From Ceratorhiza oryzae-sativae (lineage: Eukaryota; Basidiomycota; Agaricomycetes; Cantharellales; Ceratobasidiaceae), in the NCBI GenBank assembly GCA_030998015.1, contig JARWMV010000100.1, positions 1-55,427 on the forward strand: a DNA stretch of 55,427 nucleotides, written 5' to 3'. Each line of letters begins with the position of its first letter. The first letter of the stretch is position 1. The notes under the pieces were generated by a model. That model had not been told where the DNA came from and did no database searches. It saw only the letters and a list, made by a program, of their open reading frames with translations. Positions 10,755 to 21,189 of this stretch are shown here, one piece after another. The translations under genes were made by a program, and so were the position numbers.

Positions 10755-10774
10755 GTACTCACCAATTTGAAACA

Positions 10775-12544
10775 ATGGCTCATGAGCTTTGCACTGCCGT
10801 GAGTAGATGTCCGACTGATCGTTCGCAACGAAACATTGCAACACGATACAGTGAGTGCAGTTTTCTGTAGCTTCTGAATTCCTCTGACATGGGGTGTCCC
10901 ATCATTCAACTCATGCAGTACTGTGCAATGTGCGGAGATGGAGGTCAGTTACTGGATTGCGATAGTTGTGGTTCATCGTACTGCTACTGGGTGGAAGTGG
11001 AAACTGCCATTGGTAAGTTTGACAACGACTCAAGGCTGTCACTGACATTCGATACAAGCCCAGCAGAACGATCACCCTAACGAGCATGCGTGCGTGAGCC
11101 TTCCTCAAGGCACCAATGTTGGGCGCTTCAGCTCCTTGTGCCCGACATGTCTCAGCAAGCGAAGTTCAAACAATCCCCCAAAGGTATGTTGAACGAAAAT
11201 TGTTGGGAGACCGCTAAATGTGAGTATAGTACAATATACTCAATTACACACAGCGAGCTCGACGACTGGTTCGGGGAACCACACAACCAGACCTGCTTGT
11301 GGTCATATTTTATCTGGATGCGATGGAGAAGCTGGCTTGCATGGCTGCCGACAGGATTGGCGCATCTATTCGGGTGCTTGAGCTGGAGGTAAGTCTAGCG
11401 GCAGACCACAGTTCATGAGTATTTAACATGAGTATTTAGGTTCAAGTAATAGTACAATCGGTTACGACCAACATGTGACATGAGTATGAAGCATTTATGA
11501 GGTCTGTACTTCCACTTTGCTCTAGATAGGTTACTTAAATTTGCCGTATCCAGCCAACCACATAGCAGCTTCAATATGTGGGCCATTATAATGACCGAGA
11601 GCGATCCACGAGGCGGCTATTGGTTTACAACCGAAGGTCAGGGAGCACGAGCAGAGGCCCAAGAGTTCTTCTGCAAGGTTCTGGGCCAGGTAGAGGATTT
11701 GGCCAAAGCAGCCAAACAAAGTGTTGCGGTCATAGTTTCCTGCAGTACCAACCTGAAGCAGCCAGAGGAACGCAAGAATGTCTTGGATCATTTTTGCAGG
11801 TGAGTATTACCGCATTTTCGATGAGTGCATATCCTGAGTGACCATGGGCAGCACATCATGGGACCTGTTTATAGCCCCTGCAGCGGTAGCTGTCTATCCT
11901 CCTGACATGACCTTGTTCTTAACCGACTGGGTGATTCAAACCCATTACCTCCAACTTCCGCCTTTAAGCTGCTTGAAACGTGCTTGGCTGAGGGATAACC
12001 GAGCACGAGAGCACACCGATCTCATTGTCTTCCACCGGACAACACGGCTCGATCGCATGACTTGCGAACAATGGGTACATGCTCCGGAGGTTCTGCGTCC
12101 GTGGGGTATTCGCTTACCACTGCTGGTATCAGTGTGTAACTGCACGTGGACCACAGGGAAAGAGTCGAGATGGGTCAGTAAGTATAGGAAGACGACCCCC
12201 AGTTTTGGGGAGGCTTTCTATTTCTTTGCAACTTCATGTTGCGGTCACCAGCTGCACCTCGCGGTTTATACAGCAGGACTTGTGCCTTTTTGGCGCCATG
12301 GAACTCAGATGGTGATAGTGCCAATCGATGCAGAGGGAAATGTGAAGTTTAATCGTCGAACAATGTGCAAGTTCAAGATCACTGTAAGTTTTTTATGTCA
12401 CTAATCTGATTGCGAGGGCCATACTTATAGTCACTCCAGCCGCCTCAGCCCAAGGAGCATCGCCCTAGACACGAAGGTCCGTGGACGTTGGCCGGGCGAC
12501 TTGCGCAAGCACAAGACAGTGTCGCGCAGCTGGGGTTGAACTAA
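10775..12544 (+). CDS. PHD-type zinc-finger protein with C-terminal module shared with the sirtuin
   Basis: Eight exons by eye: 10775-10798, 10919-11012, 11059-11183, 11254-11388, 11440-11474, 11530-11799, 11852-12383, 12431-12544. All phases match and the total is 1329 nt (442 aa). The N-terminus has CAMCGDGGQLLDCDSC, then EHAC and CPTC, a cysteine/histidine series like a PHD finger. The GDGG-L-L-x-CD-x-C form is found in PHDs that read the unmodified H3 N-terminus (AIRE/BHC80 type). A helical linker follows, then WAIIMTESDPRGGYWF and VAVIVSCSTN. The C-terminal part (TDLIVFH...RPWGIRLP...CNC...TSCCGH) parallels that of the sirtuin. PLE copy B ends about 20 bp before the ATG, so the promoter may be element-derived. 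The first intron (120 nt) is the least certain. Confidence 0.65.
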
Positions 12545-13379
12545 ACTGCGCCTGAATCGATGCAGTTTCCCATGTATATCAATTGATTTCTCGATGTATA
12601 TAAGTATCAGCATGTCCTTAATTCTCACAGTTGTCCGATGACCTCTAAAGCATATGCATGAACCGCCTCAGCCGCCAAAGCAGTTAGTGTTCCATAAACA
12701 AGTCACTCTGACCTATCTGTGGTTTTGTGAGCTTGAAGCACTTGAATGGCCGAGTTAGTAACCGATTGTTAACATTAATTAGCAGTTCTCTAATTGACTG
12801 TCAAAATGAGCTGCGCAATATCGTTCCACAAGGAAAATTAGCACAGGCATGCTGGTCCTTTGGTGCGCCGTTATATTCAGGTATTACGCCCATTATGCCC
12901 ATCCTGTCAAGTGGTCTGCCCTCTGGGCATAAATCGCTCCCTTTAGAGAGCTGTTGTACATCACATCAGTATGGTACTCTCAGCTTCAGGTAATTTACAT
13001 TTCACATGTCATTATGAACCAAGTGAAATCCGAGCCAAGGATACTCTCCAGTAAATAACTGTCGGGTATTTATATCTCACTTCTTTACTGAGCACTTGGA
13101 ACATCTTGCATCCCGATCTCACATCTACCACCTTGACCACGTCATTCAAGACCAAGACAACACTGGAACGTCTCTCAACTTGCTTCAATACTGGCTTAAC
13201 GTGTAATTATTTTGCCAATTGTCCCTGTCATTAGTAGTCGCTTGAGCACCCAGCCACCAATAGTTGTCACATCATCACTATCGATGATCGTGCACGTAGA
13301 GCAAGTCGTAGTTAATTTCACATGTTGAAGGTGGGAGTCACGTGGTGAGTGGAGGGCTAACTCCTACCATTACAGCGCC
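12545..13379. other. Intergenic, no gene recognised
   Basis: Only short frames without domains are present. The last part before 13380 presumably holds the promoter of the H3-tail gene; no clear core promoter motif was found. Confidence 0.5.
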
Positions 13380-13682
13380 ATGCCACGCACAAAACAGACC
13401 AACCACAAACGTACTGGCGGAAAAGCCCCAATGAAATCTAGTAAGTATAGGTTGTTCGTCATTCCAAAAAGTGGTACCTAACATTTCAAAGTGGCAGCTT
13501 ATCTAGCTGAAGAAGGCACGGGCAAGGGGGCTGGCCCTAGCAGTCTTGAGGGTGCGTGTTTTGTGTAGCGAATAACGTTTTTGTTGCTAAAAAACCAGCA
13601 GTACAATTCAAGAATCATCTGTCCAGCATTCCCAGCGCAAACGCGGGTGGCGAGGAAAGCAGGCTGACCGCAGCTCACAACG
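13380..13682 (+). CDS. H3-tail-like protein 1 (N-terminal exons, probably truncated gene)
   Basis: Exon 1 (13380-13440) encodes M then PRTKQTNHKRTGGKAPMKS, which aligns without gaps to the histone H3 tail ARTKQTARKSTGGKAPRKQ: R2, T3, K4, Q5, T6, K9, T11, G12, G13, K14, A15, P16 and K18 are identical. A 51-nt intron (13441-13491) leads in phase to MAAYLAEEGTGKGAG, and an intron at 13552-13598 leads to a third exon ending near 13682. There is no histone fold. After 13682 no convincing continuation is seen before the next H3-tail start at 14080, so this is either a short protein or the remnant of a longer paralogue. Removal of Met before Pro would expose an H3-like N-terminus. Confidence 0.6.
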
Positions 13683-14079
13683 GTATGTGCATCATAAACC
13701 TGACCTCAAACACTATTGAGCCTAGTTTTGAACAGACAGGGAGTGAGTGAGAGTATCAGGGGATACACAGCTGATAGCGTCTTTGAACTCCCTGTACCGT
13801 GGAATTTAGTTTCCAAATATTATAACGAAATACGTTTGATAATTGTGCTACAATTGAATTTTCACCACTCTCCTATTGCATGCTATATACCTAAACTGCT
13901 GTCCACCAATAATATATTTATTACAGCACCTGAGAGACTGGGTCCATTTGAGGTGAAGGCAACAGACCCTGATCACTGTGGCGTTCCAGGTGCACGTGTT
14001 CGCGTTTGTTTTAGCGCACGTGTTGGCGTCACACGAGCCCTTACCCACTACACGAAACCATCGACATACGCTCTGAATC

Positions 14080-15353
14080 ATGGCCCGAACACGCACCACA
14101 GCCCAAAAATCGAGGGGAGGCCAGGCTGGCCCATCCACTGTGCCTGCTGAGGATGCGGACTGGACATTCGTACCTGAGTCAACGGTGTTACCCGCTGAAT
14201 ACAGTCCGGATGAAATTGAGCAACCATCAGTCAGGGGTTCAAGTAAGAAGGGAAAACGGAAGGCGATGGTAGAAGAAGGACAAAAGGGACGACACTGTGA
14301 GCCTCACAAGCTTGTGATGTGTTCTTCTGACCAGGACATGGAGCGCAGTGATTGTCCGTGCAATCAATACATTCAAACTAATGAAAATGGGGTCCCTTTA
14401 TACCCCCAACCCTTCAAAACCCGACTGGAGAGGGGTCAAGCTCACAGGCATCGTCACCGCTCTGAGCGACCCCAATACCCACGATGTCATTGCAAGTGGA
14501 TATTGGGAGCTCGAAGGTTTTCCGGTTCTGACCGAAGCCATGTCGGTGTTTCCAACCAACTCCTGCGTTCAGAGGGTTGAATTTTTTGCCAGCAGGTGAG
14601 CATCTGCACTTTTTACCTTTTCCCTAAGATGTAAAAACTCACTCGATTCCCGAAGGGAATTTCCCGTTTTGTGCTTTGAAACTGCCGAATACTTGTATGT
14701 CCCGCTGATCCCGATGCTGGTGTATGAACGAATATGGGATGATTTCATCGCAGCTTACAAGTACAACGGAATGCTTGCGCGGCCGTTCAAGGATCTTCAA
14801 GGACGCGATCCCTGTCCCTCGTGGTGGATCGAACGGGATATGTACCCAAGGTTTGCCTTGGCGGTTCGAAGGTATGACCGCAGCGAACCAGATCAATCAG
14901 GGCTCCCATGGAACAAGCAAGAAAAGGATGACGAGTACCGTGGGGAGAAAGCAAGAAAACGCAGGAGGATACAGAAATCCTCCGAAACATCTCCTGTTGG
15001 CGTACGGGATCCACACATCGAAAAGAAGGTGAGCAGTGCGAGGGGGGAGGGGGACTCAGCAAGGCTAATATATTTTGAACGCAGGTTCCATCGACAGAAG
15101 ATACAGAGCAGGATATTGTACCACGGCAGGACCAAGCATCTCGGTGTGCAGCAGTAGAAGGCGCCAGCCCCAAGCCTGGGTTTTTTGGAAGTGCAAATGT
15201 GTCAATCGAAGGTAAGCATCCAAACGGCGACAGGTCAAACTGGAAATGAAATTTAACTGCTGTTTTTTACCAGCACCATTGTCGAGTGAGCAAGCAATCA
15301 GATCAAGTGCTTCTAACACGCCTTCAGGCTCTAACCAGATTGTGTGTACCTGA
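14080..15353 (+). CDS. H3-tail-like protein 2 with PSWW domain
   Basis: Five exons: 14080-14296, 14349-14595, 14656-15028, 15085-15211, 15274-15353. All phases close and the total is 1044 nt (347 aa). The N-terminus after Met, ARTRTTAQKSRGGQAG, follows the H3 tail, keeping A1, R2, T3, T6, A7, K9, S10, G12, G13 and A15, with K4 changed to R and K14 to Q. A KKGKRK patch comes next. A folded region follows: GVKLTGIVTALSDPNTHDVIASGYWEL, then FETAEYLYVPLIPMLVYERIW and PSWW. A basic segment (GEKARKRRRIQK) lies near the end. There is no histone fold. The folded part resembles the partial gene at 1-1004. Function is unknown; the tail suggests binding to H3-tail readers or modifying enzymes. Confidence 0.65.
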
Positions 15354-15441
15354 GTAAAAGAAATCAAAGCATATTGATTAATCGGTGCTATAAATAAAGG
15401 ATCCCACCCGAGCACCAGATCGCGCCCTAGACGGATCACCA

Positions 15442-16224
15442 ATGTCGCTCGACACCACGTTGCCTGCAACGCAACCAATCAATCCCCCACCAAATCCTAC
15501 CACTCAAACAGGCAGCCGCATGCAAGGCGACACAATCCAGACCGCGATAACACCAGACCCTATTTCTACCCTTCCTCATGTTGTTGTTGAGTCTGCTGGT
15601 GAGCCACTGGCTTCCCCATCAGCCTCCGATCCCAGACCCGGCATCAGGGCAGCTGCGATAGCTGCCCTGATGCCAGATATCTTTACATATGACGTACATG
15701 GAACCTGCAGCCCAGGAGCGCTGCATGAACCGGTGGTTGTCGAGGCCCGGCAGGTATTCCGGAACATCTTCTTGTTCCAGGTGTCACCAGCGGTCTCGAA
15801 AATAGGGTTTCGTGAGTGGTCGATTGAGCGGTGGCCTTATAGCATGTGGGGGAATCCTGCAACACTTGGCGTTGTTATACAGTTCTTGCTCCCCGTTCAG
15901 GCTATCCTCCCGACTGCGAAGGAGCGTATCCCGATGATATGCTTGTTGGAAATGTTCGCCGCCGCTGTGGTCATTCCAATGGCACAGCGGGGAGAACTTC
16001 AGGACAGGTTGGTGGCTCGTTTGTCTATCTGGGCTAGGGACGGGACATTGTGCACGCTGTTTGGCACGGAACATTACCTCTCGATCTGGATGTATGTCAT
16101 GCGGACAGTCAAAACCTGGGAAGCTGGCCTCAAGGAAACCGATATCGAAGGGCAGATTGCCGAGTTCGATCGAACAATGTTTGACTGCACTTTCGATGTT
16201 TCTAAGAATCTCCCCCCATCCTGA
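15442..16224 (+). CDS. Hypothetical protein, single exon, 260 aa
   Basis: The frame is open from ATG 15442 to TGA 16222-16224, preceded by only about 90 bp after the H3-tail gene on the same strand. The first 70 residues are Pro/Thr-rich and look disordered. The rest has alternating hydrophobic and charged stretches with several Trp residues (REWSIERWPYSMWG, LSIWARDG). I recognise no family. Inside the gene an inverted repeat (CAGGGCAGCT...AGCTGCCCTG, about 15645-15670) encodes the GIRAAAIAALMP segment. Its position suggests that it belongs with the neighbouring chromatin-like genes, but this is only context. Confidence 0.55.
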   Translation: MSLDTTLPATQPINPPPNPTTQTGSRMQGDTIQTAITPDPISTLPHVVVESAGEPLASPSASDPRPGIRAAAIAALMPDIFTYDVHGTCSPGALHEPVVVEARQVFRNIFLFQVSPAVSKIGFREWSIERWPYSMWGNPATLGVVIQFLLPVQAILPTAKERIPMICLLEMFAAAVVIPMAQRGELQDRLVARLSIWARDGTLCTLFGTEHYLSIWMYVMRTVKTWEAGLKETDIEGQIAEFDRTMFDCTFDVSKNLPPS

Positions 16225-18538
16225 TCCTGTCTCACGACCGCAGCCATTCCGTCGTAAATTGTTATATTCGGACAGTCTTTTTTTCATTTAAGTTGTACTG
16301 TAGAAACATGCTCGCTTTATGTTTTCATCCTATTCCTTCAAGAAAAAAGCACGCTGTACAAATATATAAATGTTTCATCTTCTTCAAACTGCCTGCCCTC
16401 AGAATTCTCAGCTGTCCAAGACTTTGAGCACACTTGCCACTTTCCTTCAATTGCTAAATTGTCATACGTTATGTCCACTTGTATAAAAATAAATGCATTA
16501 GGCAATTCATAGTAACCTAGAGGCTAGGTCTAATGCTGTCAATTCCACAAAGACACAAAAGGACAAGGGGAAGGAAAATGGCACATCCAACAGCTGAGCT
16601 CTATGCCCCGTGCAAGACATAGTGACGTCACAGGTGTAGGGGCGTTGGTGGTTGGTAGCAGGTGAAAAGCAGACCATTGTAAGGGGCCATCGAAACGGTT
16701 GGTAAGCCTGGCACATTCCAGAGGAGCGGAAATGCCCAGTGGTACAGAGAAGAGGTGCTGGAGGAATAGGAGTTCCCTTCCGCAGCAGTTCAAGACAAAC
16801 TACTAGATTACAGTTATTCCAGATAGGGTACAACAAAGTACCAGACAGTTTCTTAAGCTTAGCCATACACCTAGCAGGCAGGTGAATCAATGAGCCAAGG
16901 GTGTAGAGGTGTACTACAAGCTGGACGTGACCGGACATTATCCAGAAGAGGAGACTGACATGTGATCAACATATTTGCGCAATGCCTTTGACATACCTTT
17001 CTAGGTAAATCCCAGGGAGTCTGTCTAATATTATCGTCCCTTCCAGAGTCTTTCTACCACTGGATCACAAAATTACGTTTCCCTCCTTTTATCTATGTCT
17101 CGGGCAGCTCTCTTGTGGCAATATTCAGATGGTTCAGTAGTGTCGAGCAGTTGTTGTCCAGTTGATGTCACCTCACTACAGCCAGAATCGTAAAACCTTC
17201 GCTTGGCGATTGCTCCAAGGCAGAATCCTCTGCTGTGAGATCCATAGTAAAGCTTGACATAGCTACTTGGCGTGGTCAATATCCAGTGATGACATTCATT
17301 TCCAGAAAGCGCATGCCGAGTATTATTATCTGCTGCCGTTTGCCCGATGTTCCTAGATGATTGTTTTTGAGTATGGTGAGCAAGTTTTCAAGGCCATTCA
17401 GTTTGCTAAATCATGTATGTTGTAATTAGTTAGAGGGGTGGCTTTCGGATATATCTTCTAAATTTTATCCTGTGCATGACAGAAAAACAAAAATTCTTTT
17501 CATGGAAGAGCAGAACTGGGAACATGCAGACAAAATGGCAGCAAACCCGAGAGGAGATGCCAGCACAATTTGGGCAGGATATGTCGCGTGTGCTGCTCTT
17601 ACGACGGGGGCTAGTACCGTAGGTTACCTATATGTGAGAGGGTTTGGCTGTGTGAATACCCAGCACTCCAACAGAAATACAAAATTTGCAGGAAGATTTT
17701 CTATGTGACCTGGGCTGCTCAAATGTGAATTACTCTGTTATGAAATGTTTCTGACAGGGAATTTGTGTTCAGCAAGCTTATAGCATGGAGCTGGTTCAAG
17801 TTGTTCATAAGCAGACCCTGGGCACTACCATCCGCCCATGGAGTTGTTGATTGAAGTAATCTCAGTTTTTAGAGTGCTACCAAGCATGCTCGAAATTGCC
17901 CCACTGGCAGATACAAAGCACAACTTCTCTGATGGGACGCCATAGACTGTTGTACCTCTATAGTGATTGCCTATAGCGGAGCACCCGGATAGCAATGATA
18001 ATGTTTGGTGGCCCCTCAGGAATCTTGCGTTTCACTAAAAATTGCTTTGCAGGCCGGCAATGAGTCTTCTGGCACCTGAACAGTGACCAAGGAAAACATG
18101 CCGAATGTTCAATTATGGCGAGCTCAGAGCCAGTGATACCCACAATTTGTGCACTTGGGTCAAACCAAACAGGCTTCGCATACTAATCTGGAGGCACCTG
18201 TGATGTGCACCTGATGGCAGAATTTGTTGACCACTGAACTATCTGCTTGTTCATACTACAGATCCTGGCCACCAGAGGTATAATTTTCAAATTGTTTCAA
18301 GCTATCTGTGCTTGAGCCCACCCGGCGCCAACAGAAACACCCCCAGAATCCCACAGTTCGGTTACGTGATACAATCCGATGACCTGTCAGCATTATGTCA
18401 GCACCTTCACTGTTTTGTTTGTGCTGAGCGGCTCAATGTTGAAAAAGCATAGAGAGAATCCATTGCGGGCGAAGGGGATAACCTATCACATGACAAGTCC
18501 CTCTCGCTTCCTCCAAACCGCTGAGTTTGTTTCCCAAT
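16225..18538. other. Intergenic, no convincing gene
   Basis: The longest frame (143 aa, minus, 16507-16938) is Cys- and Pro-rich with no domain and no supporting splice structure. A 78-aa plus frame at 17472-17708 is equally unsupported. No repeat structure was noticed. Confidence 0.4.
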
Positions 18539-21141
18539 ATGCCCATCTTAACTATACAAAATGGACCTGGCGAATCCACCTATCTCCTAGAGAAACTTAG
18601 CCAAGTTATCAGGTTTGCTCCAGGCATTACTGTTGTATGCGGGGCAGGTATCTCAACGTCTGTTGGAATCAAGGCGAGTTCAACATTTGCACTTTGACGG
18701 GCACGAAAGCTCACTCCCGGCAGGATTTTCGATCTAAAAATGGGATATACCATCAAAATTTCCGCCACAACGGTGCATCGTTATCTGGAAGAGATATGTT
18801 TGACCTAAGCACACTCAGCGACCCAAAGCTATTATGCATCTTAAACATGGAGATGCTAAAGCTCCGTATCCAATGTCGAGCTGCTCGGCTATCGGAGTTT
18901 CACCAGCTTGTGCATTCCTTTCAATGCTTTGATCAGCTGGTGCAATGCTACACCCAGAACTTTGATGGTTTGCAAACACGCAACTATCCACACATGGAAA
19001 AGACTGTATTCGAGCTTCATGGATCCAACTCCCAGCTCATATGTAGACTCTGTCATCAGATCCCAACTCAACCAACAGACTCATTTGATCAGAGGTTTGC
19101 TGACGGCAAGAGCATCCCCTGTCCTAGTTGTGTAGAGCGGAGTAAGTACTTAATAAGCTTGTGCAAATTTTATATTTAAATTATCTTGAGATTCACAAGC
19201 ATTACATCAGGGCAAAAGATTGAGGCCGGTTGGATACCTGGCCCCTGCAATAGTTTTCAACCAGGAATCGGTTGAAGGACGGAATGGGCAAGACTACGAA
19301 CAGATGATAGCAGCCCATGGACAAGCAACTAAGCTTTTGTTAATTGTTGGAACTTCGCTCTTGACTCCCGGGGTTGCATCCATGGCGAAGAGCCTGTCTA
19401 GACATGTTCGTGATGGGGGCAGCCTGGTCGTTTATGTGAATAGGGATGGCCCAGCAGCAACTTGGAATCGATATATTGACCTGCATGTTTGTACTGATAG
19501 TATTGATATCTGGGCCAAGGAGATCAGGAAACTGTACGCAGAGGTTGGCGCATCCAATTATCCTACTCGAGTTCCACTAACACATTCCCTACAGGTGGAG
19601 CCGAAGCAACCACAACAGATCTTTTTGCAACTAGTAAGATGGCTTTTATATCATTCATAGTCCAGCTGAGCCCTATGTTCTCGTAGTTACAGGAATTGAA
19701 GCAATTAATGGATGTTGAGCTATCCAGCCAAATGATGCCCAACCAGGGATCAACTTTGCGCCAAGAGGCTGTCTATGCTGACGGAATTGGCAATACTGGC
19801 CTTTTGGGATCGGACATGGTAAGTACCTGATTGAAAGTTTTCATCTCGCGCTCTCACACGTGCTGGATACCCACGGGGGCATGTCAAAATGTTCAGTCAG
19901 GCAATCTAACACGTGTAAGTCATCAGTTTATTTTTATTCACTGATTATCTTACCCTACAATCCCGTTCCTGACATGCAGCGCACAACAATTCCTGCTGGT
20001 TTGCATTCAAATCTGGAAGCTCCCAAATTCCTGGTTGTGGTTCTGCACCACAAAGATGTCATGTATGATGCAGCAGAAGTTGGTCGGCATGCTGCTGCCC
20101 ACCTTTCTTGTGCTGGCTGGGAGGTGTGCCAAGTGTTCACATCCATTTATTCAGCTAATACCCTCTCTGCAGAGCGATTACCAGACACAACCATTGGACG
20201 GTCGAGATCCTGTCTCCTCTCTGTTTGGCAGGTAAGAGTTTGACCGTGTTCAGCAACGGTATGGTCATACTAACCTTCATTGGTAGAGCATGGTTTCATT
20301 TGGTCCTCATCCATGTCACTAACTTTGTTCAGTCGTTGGAGCCCCAGGGTATCATCGTAGCAGATCCAGATGACATCTCTGAGGTGAAGACATTCGATTT
20401 ATCAATGCTTTCATGTCTGATTGTGCCAGTTGTTAGCTGCTAGTTGTTGGCCGAAGGCACGTCAGGGAAATTTCGAAATTGGCCCTGACACGGCGGGCAA
20501 TCGTGGTTGGCTCTGGATCTCACTTATCTTGCGTGAGCGAAACAAGAGCGTTGGAAGCAGCTATGCAAGGGTAGTATTGTGGGGTATTGTGGGAGTAATT
20601 GCATGGCAGGTAGCTAACATTCTCTTGATGCAGACTTTTTCAATGCGGCGACATTGTTGTCAGCTGGCATCTTAGGAGTTTTGAGGGACCAGCATGGGGT
20701 AGATTTGCTGCAGATGTTTGCGAGGCCACATTGGAAGGCATGGAGAGTGCCATCCCTAGACTAGTCATGGCGTGGATGGAGAACCAGGCTGTTTTCCAGT
20801 CGTCCGATCTTGTCTGGTTCTCAGCCAACCGGCCAACGCTTAATATCGTGGCATCCCCTTTTGACACCAGGCCACTGGGCCGTGCCCTGCCAGACATAAA
20901 TCGTGTGTGTCCTTGCAGTTTGGATGCTCCTCGGGCCCGACGGAAGTTGAAACGGTGGGTAGTGAACCACAACTGCAAGGACGGCACAGCGGTAGCGCAG
21001 GCAGAGGTCACATTGCAGTGCTCGTTGTGTGAGCAGATGTGGTTGCTGCCTACGAAAAACCTATCTGGTATCATCTGCAAGGTCAATGATGTGTTCTCTG
21101 TTGTTGCCCCATATTTTTCTTCCGCCCGTGTATCTCCTTAG
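18539..21141 (+). CDS. Sirtuin (Sir2-family NAD-dependent deacylase) with extra C-terminal domains
   Basis: From ATG 18539 (MPILTIQNG) the protein has VVCGAGIST, then after a 50-nt intron DFRSKNGIY, YTQNFDGLQTR, FELHGSNS (catalytic His), zinc ligands CRLC and CPSC, GKRLRP, LIVGTSLLTPG and VVYVNRDGP. That is the full Sir2 order: Rossmann NAD motifs, catalytic His and Zn knuckle. Introns include 18674-18723 (a GC-AG intron), 19142-19199 and about 19632-19691. Beyond the sirtuin domain come KFLVVVLHHKDVMYD and then CGDIVVSWHLRSFEGPAWGRF. The tail SDLVWF...RPLGRALP...CPC...LQCSLC aligns with the end of the PHD protein. The middle exons (19815-20640) are poorly resolved. Sirtuins remove acyl groups from histone lysines and other targets. 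Confidence 0.75.
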
Positions 21142-21189
21142 TTATAACTTGTTGTGGTCAATCAATGTCAGTGTTCATCTGGGGTGGAT

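Noticed and set aside
13930..14079. A further exon of H3-tail protein 1 before 14080
   Set aside because: An acceptor (TTATTACAG) and an open frame exist, but no upstream donor joins in phase without stops, and the frame runs over the start of the next gene.
14297..14334. 38-nt intron in H3-tail protein 2 ending at CCAG
   Set aside because: It creates an immediate stop; the 52-nt intron to 14348 keeps the frame and total length.
14787..15173. 128-aa minus frame
   Set aside because: Shadow of the H3-tail protein 2 exons, whose splicing closes exactly on the plus strand.
16507..16938. 143-aa minus frame
   Set aside because: Cys/Pro-rich composition, no domain, no splice partners, and an alternative frame over the same bases.
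20640..21086. 148-aa minus frame
   Set aside because: Antisense to the shared C-terminal module of the sirtuin gene.
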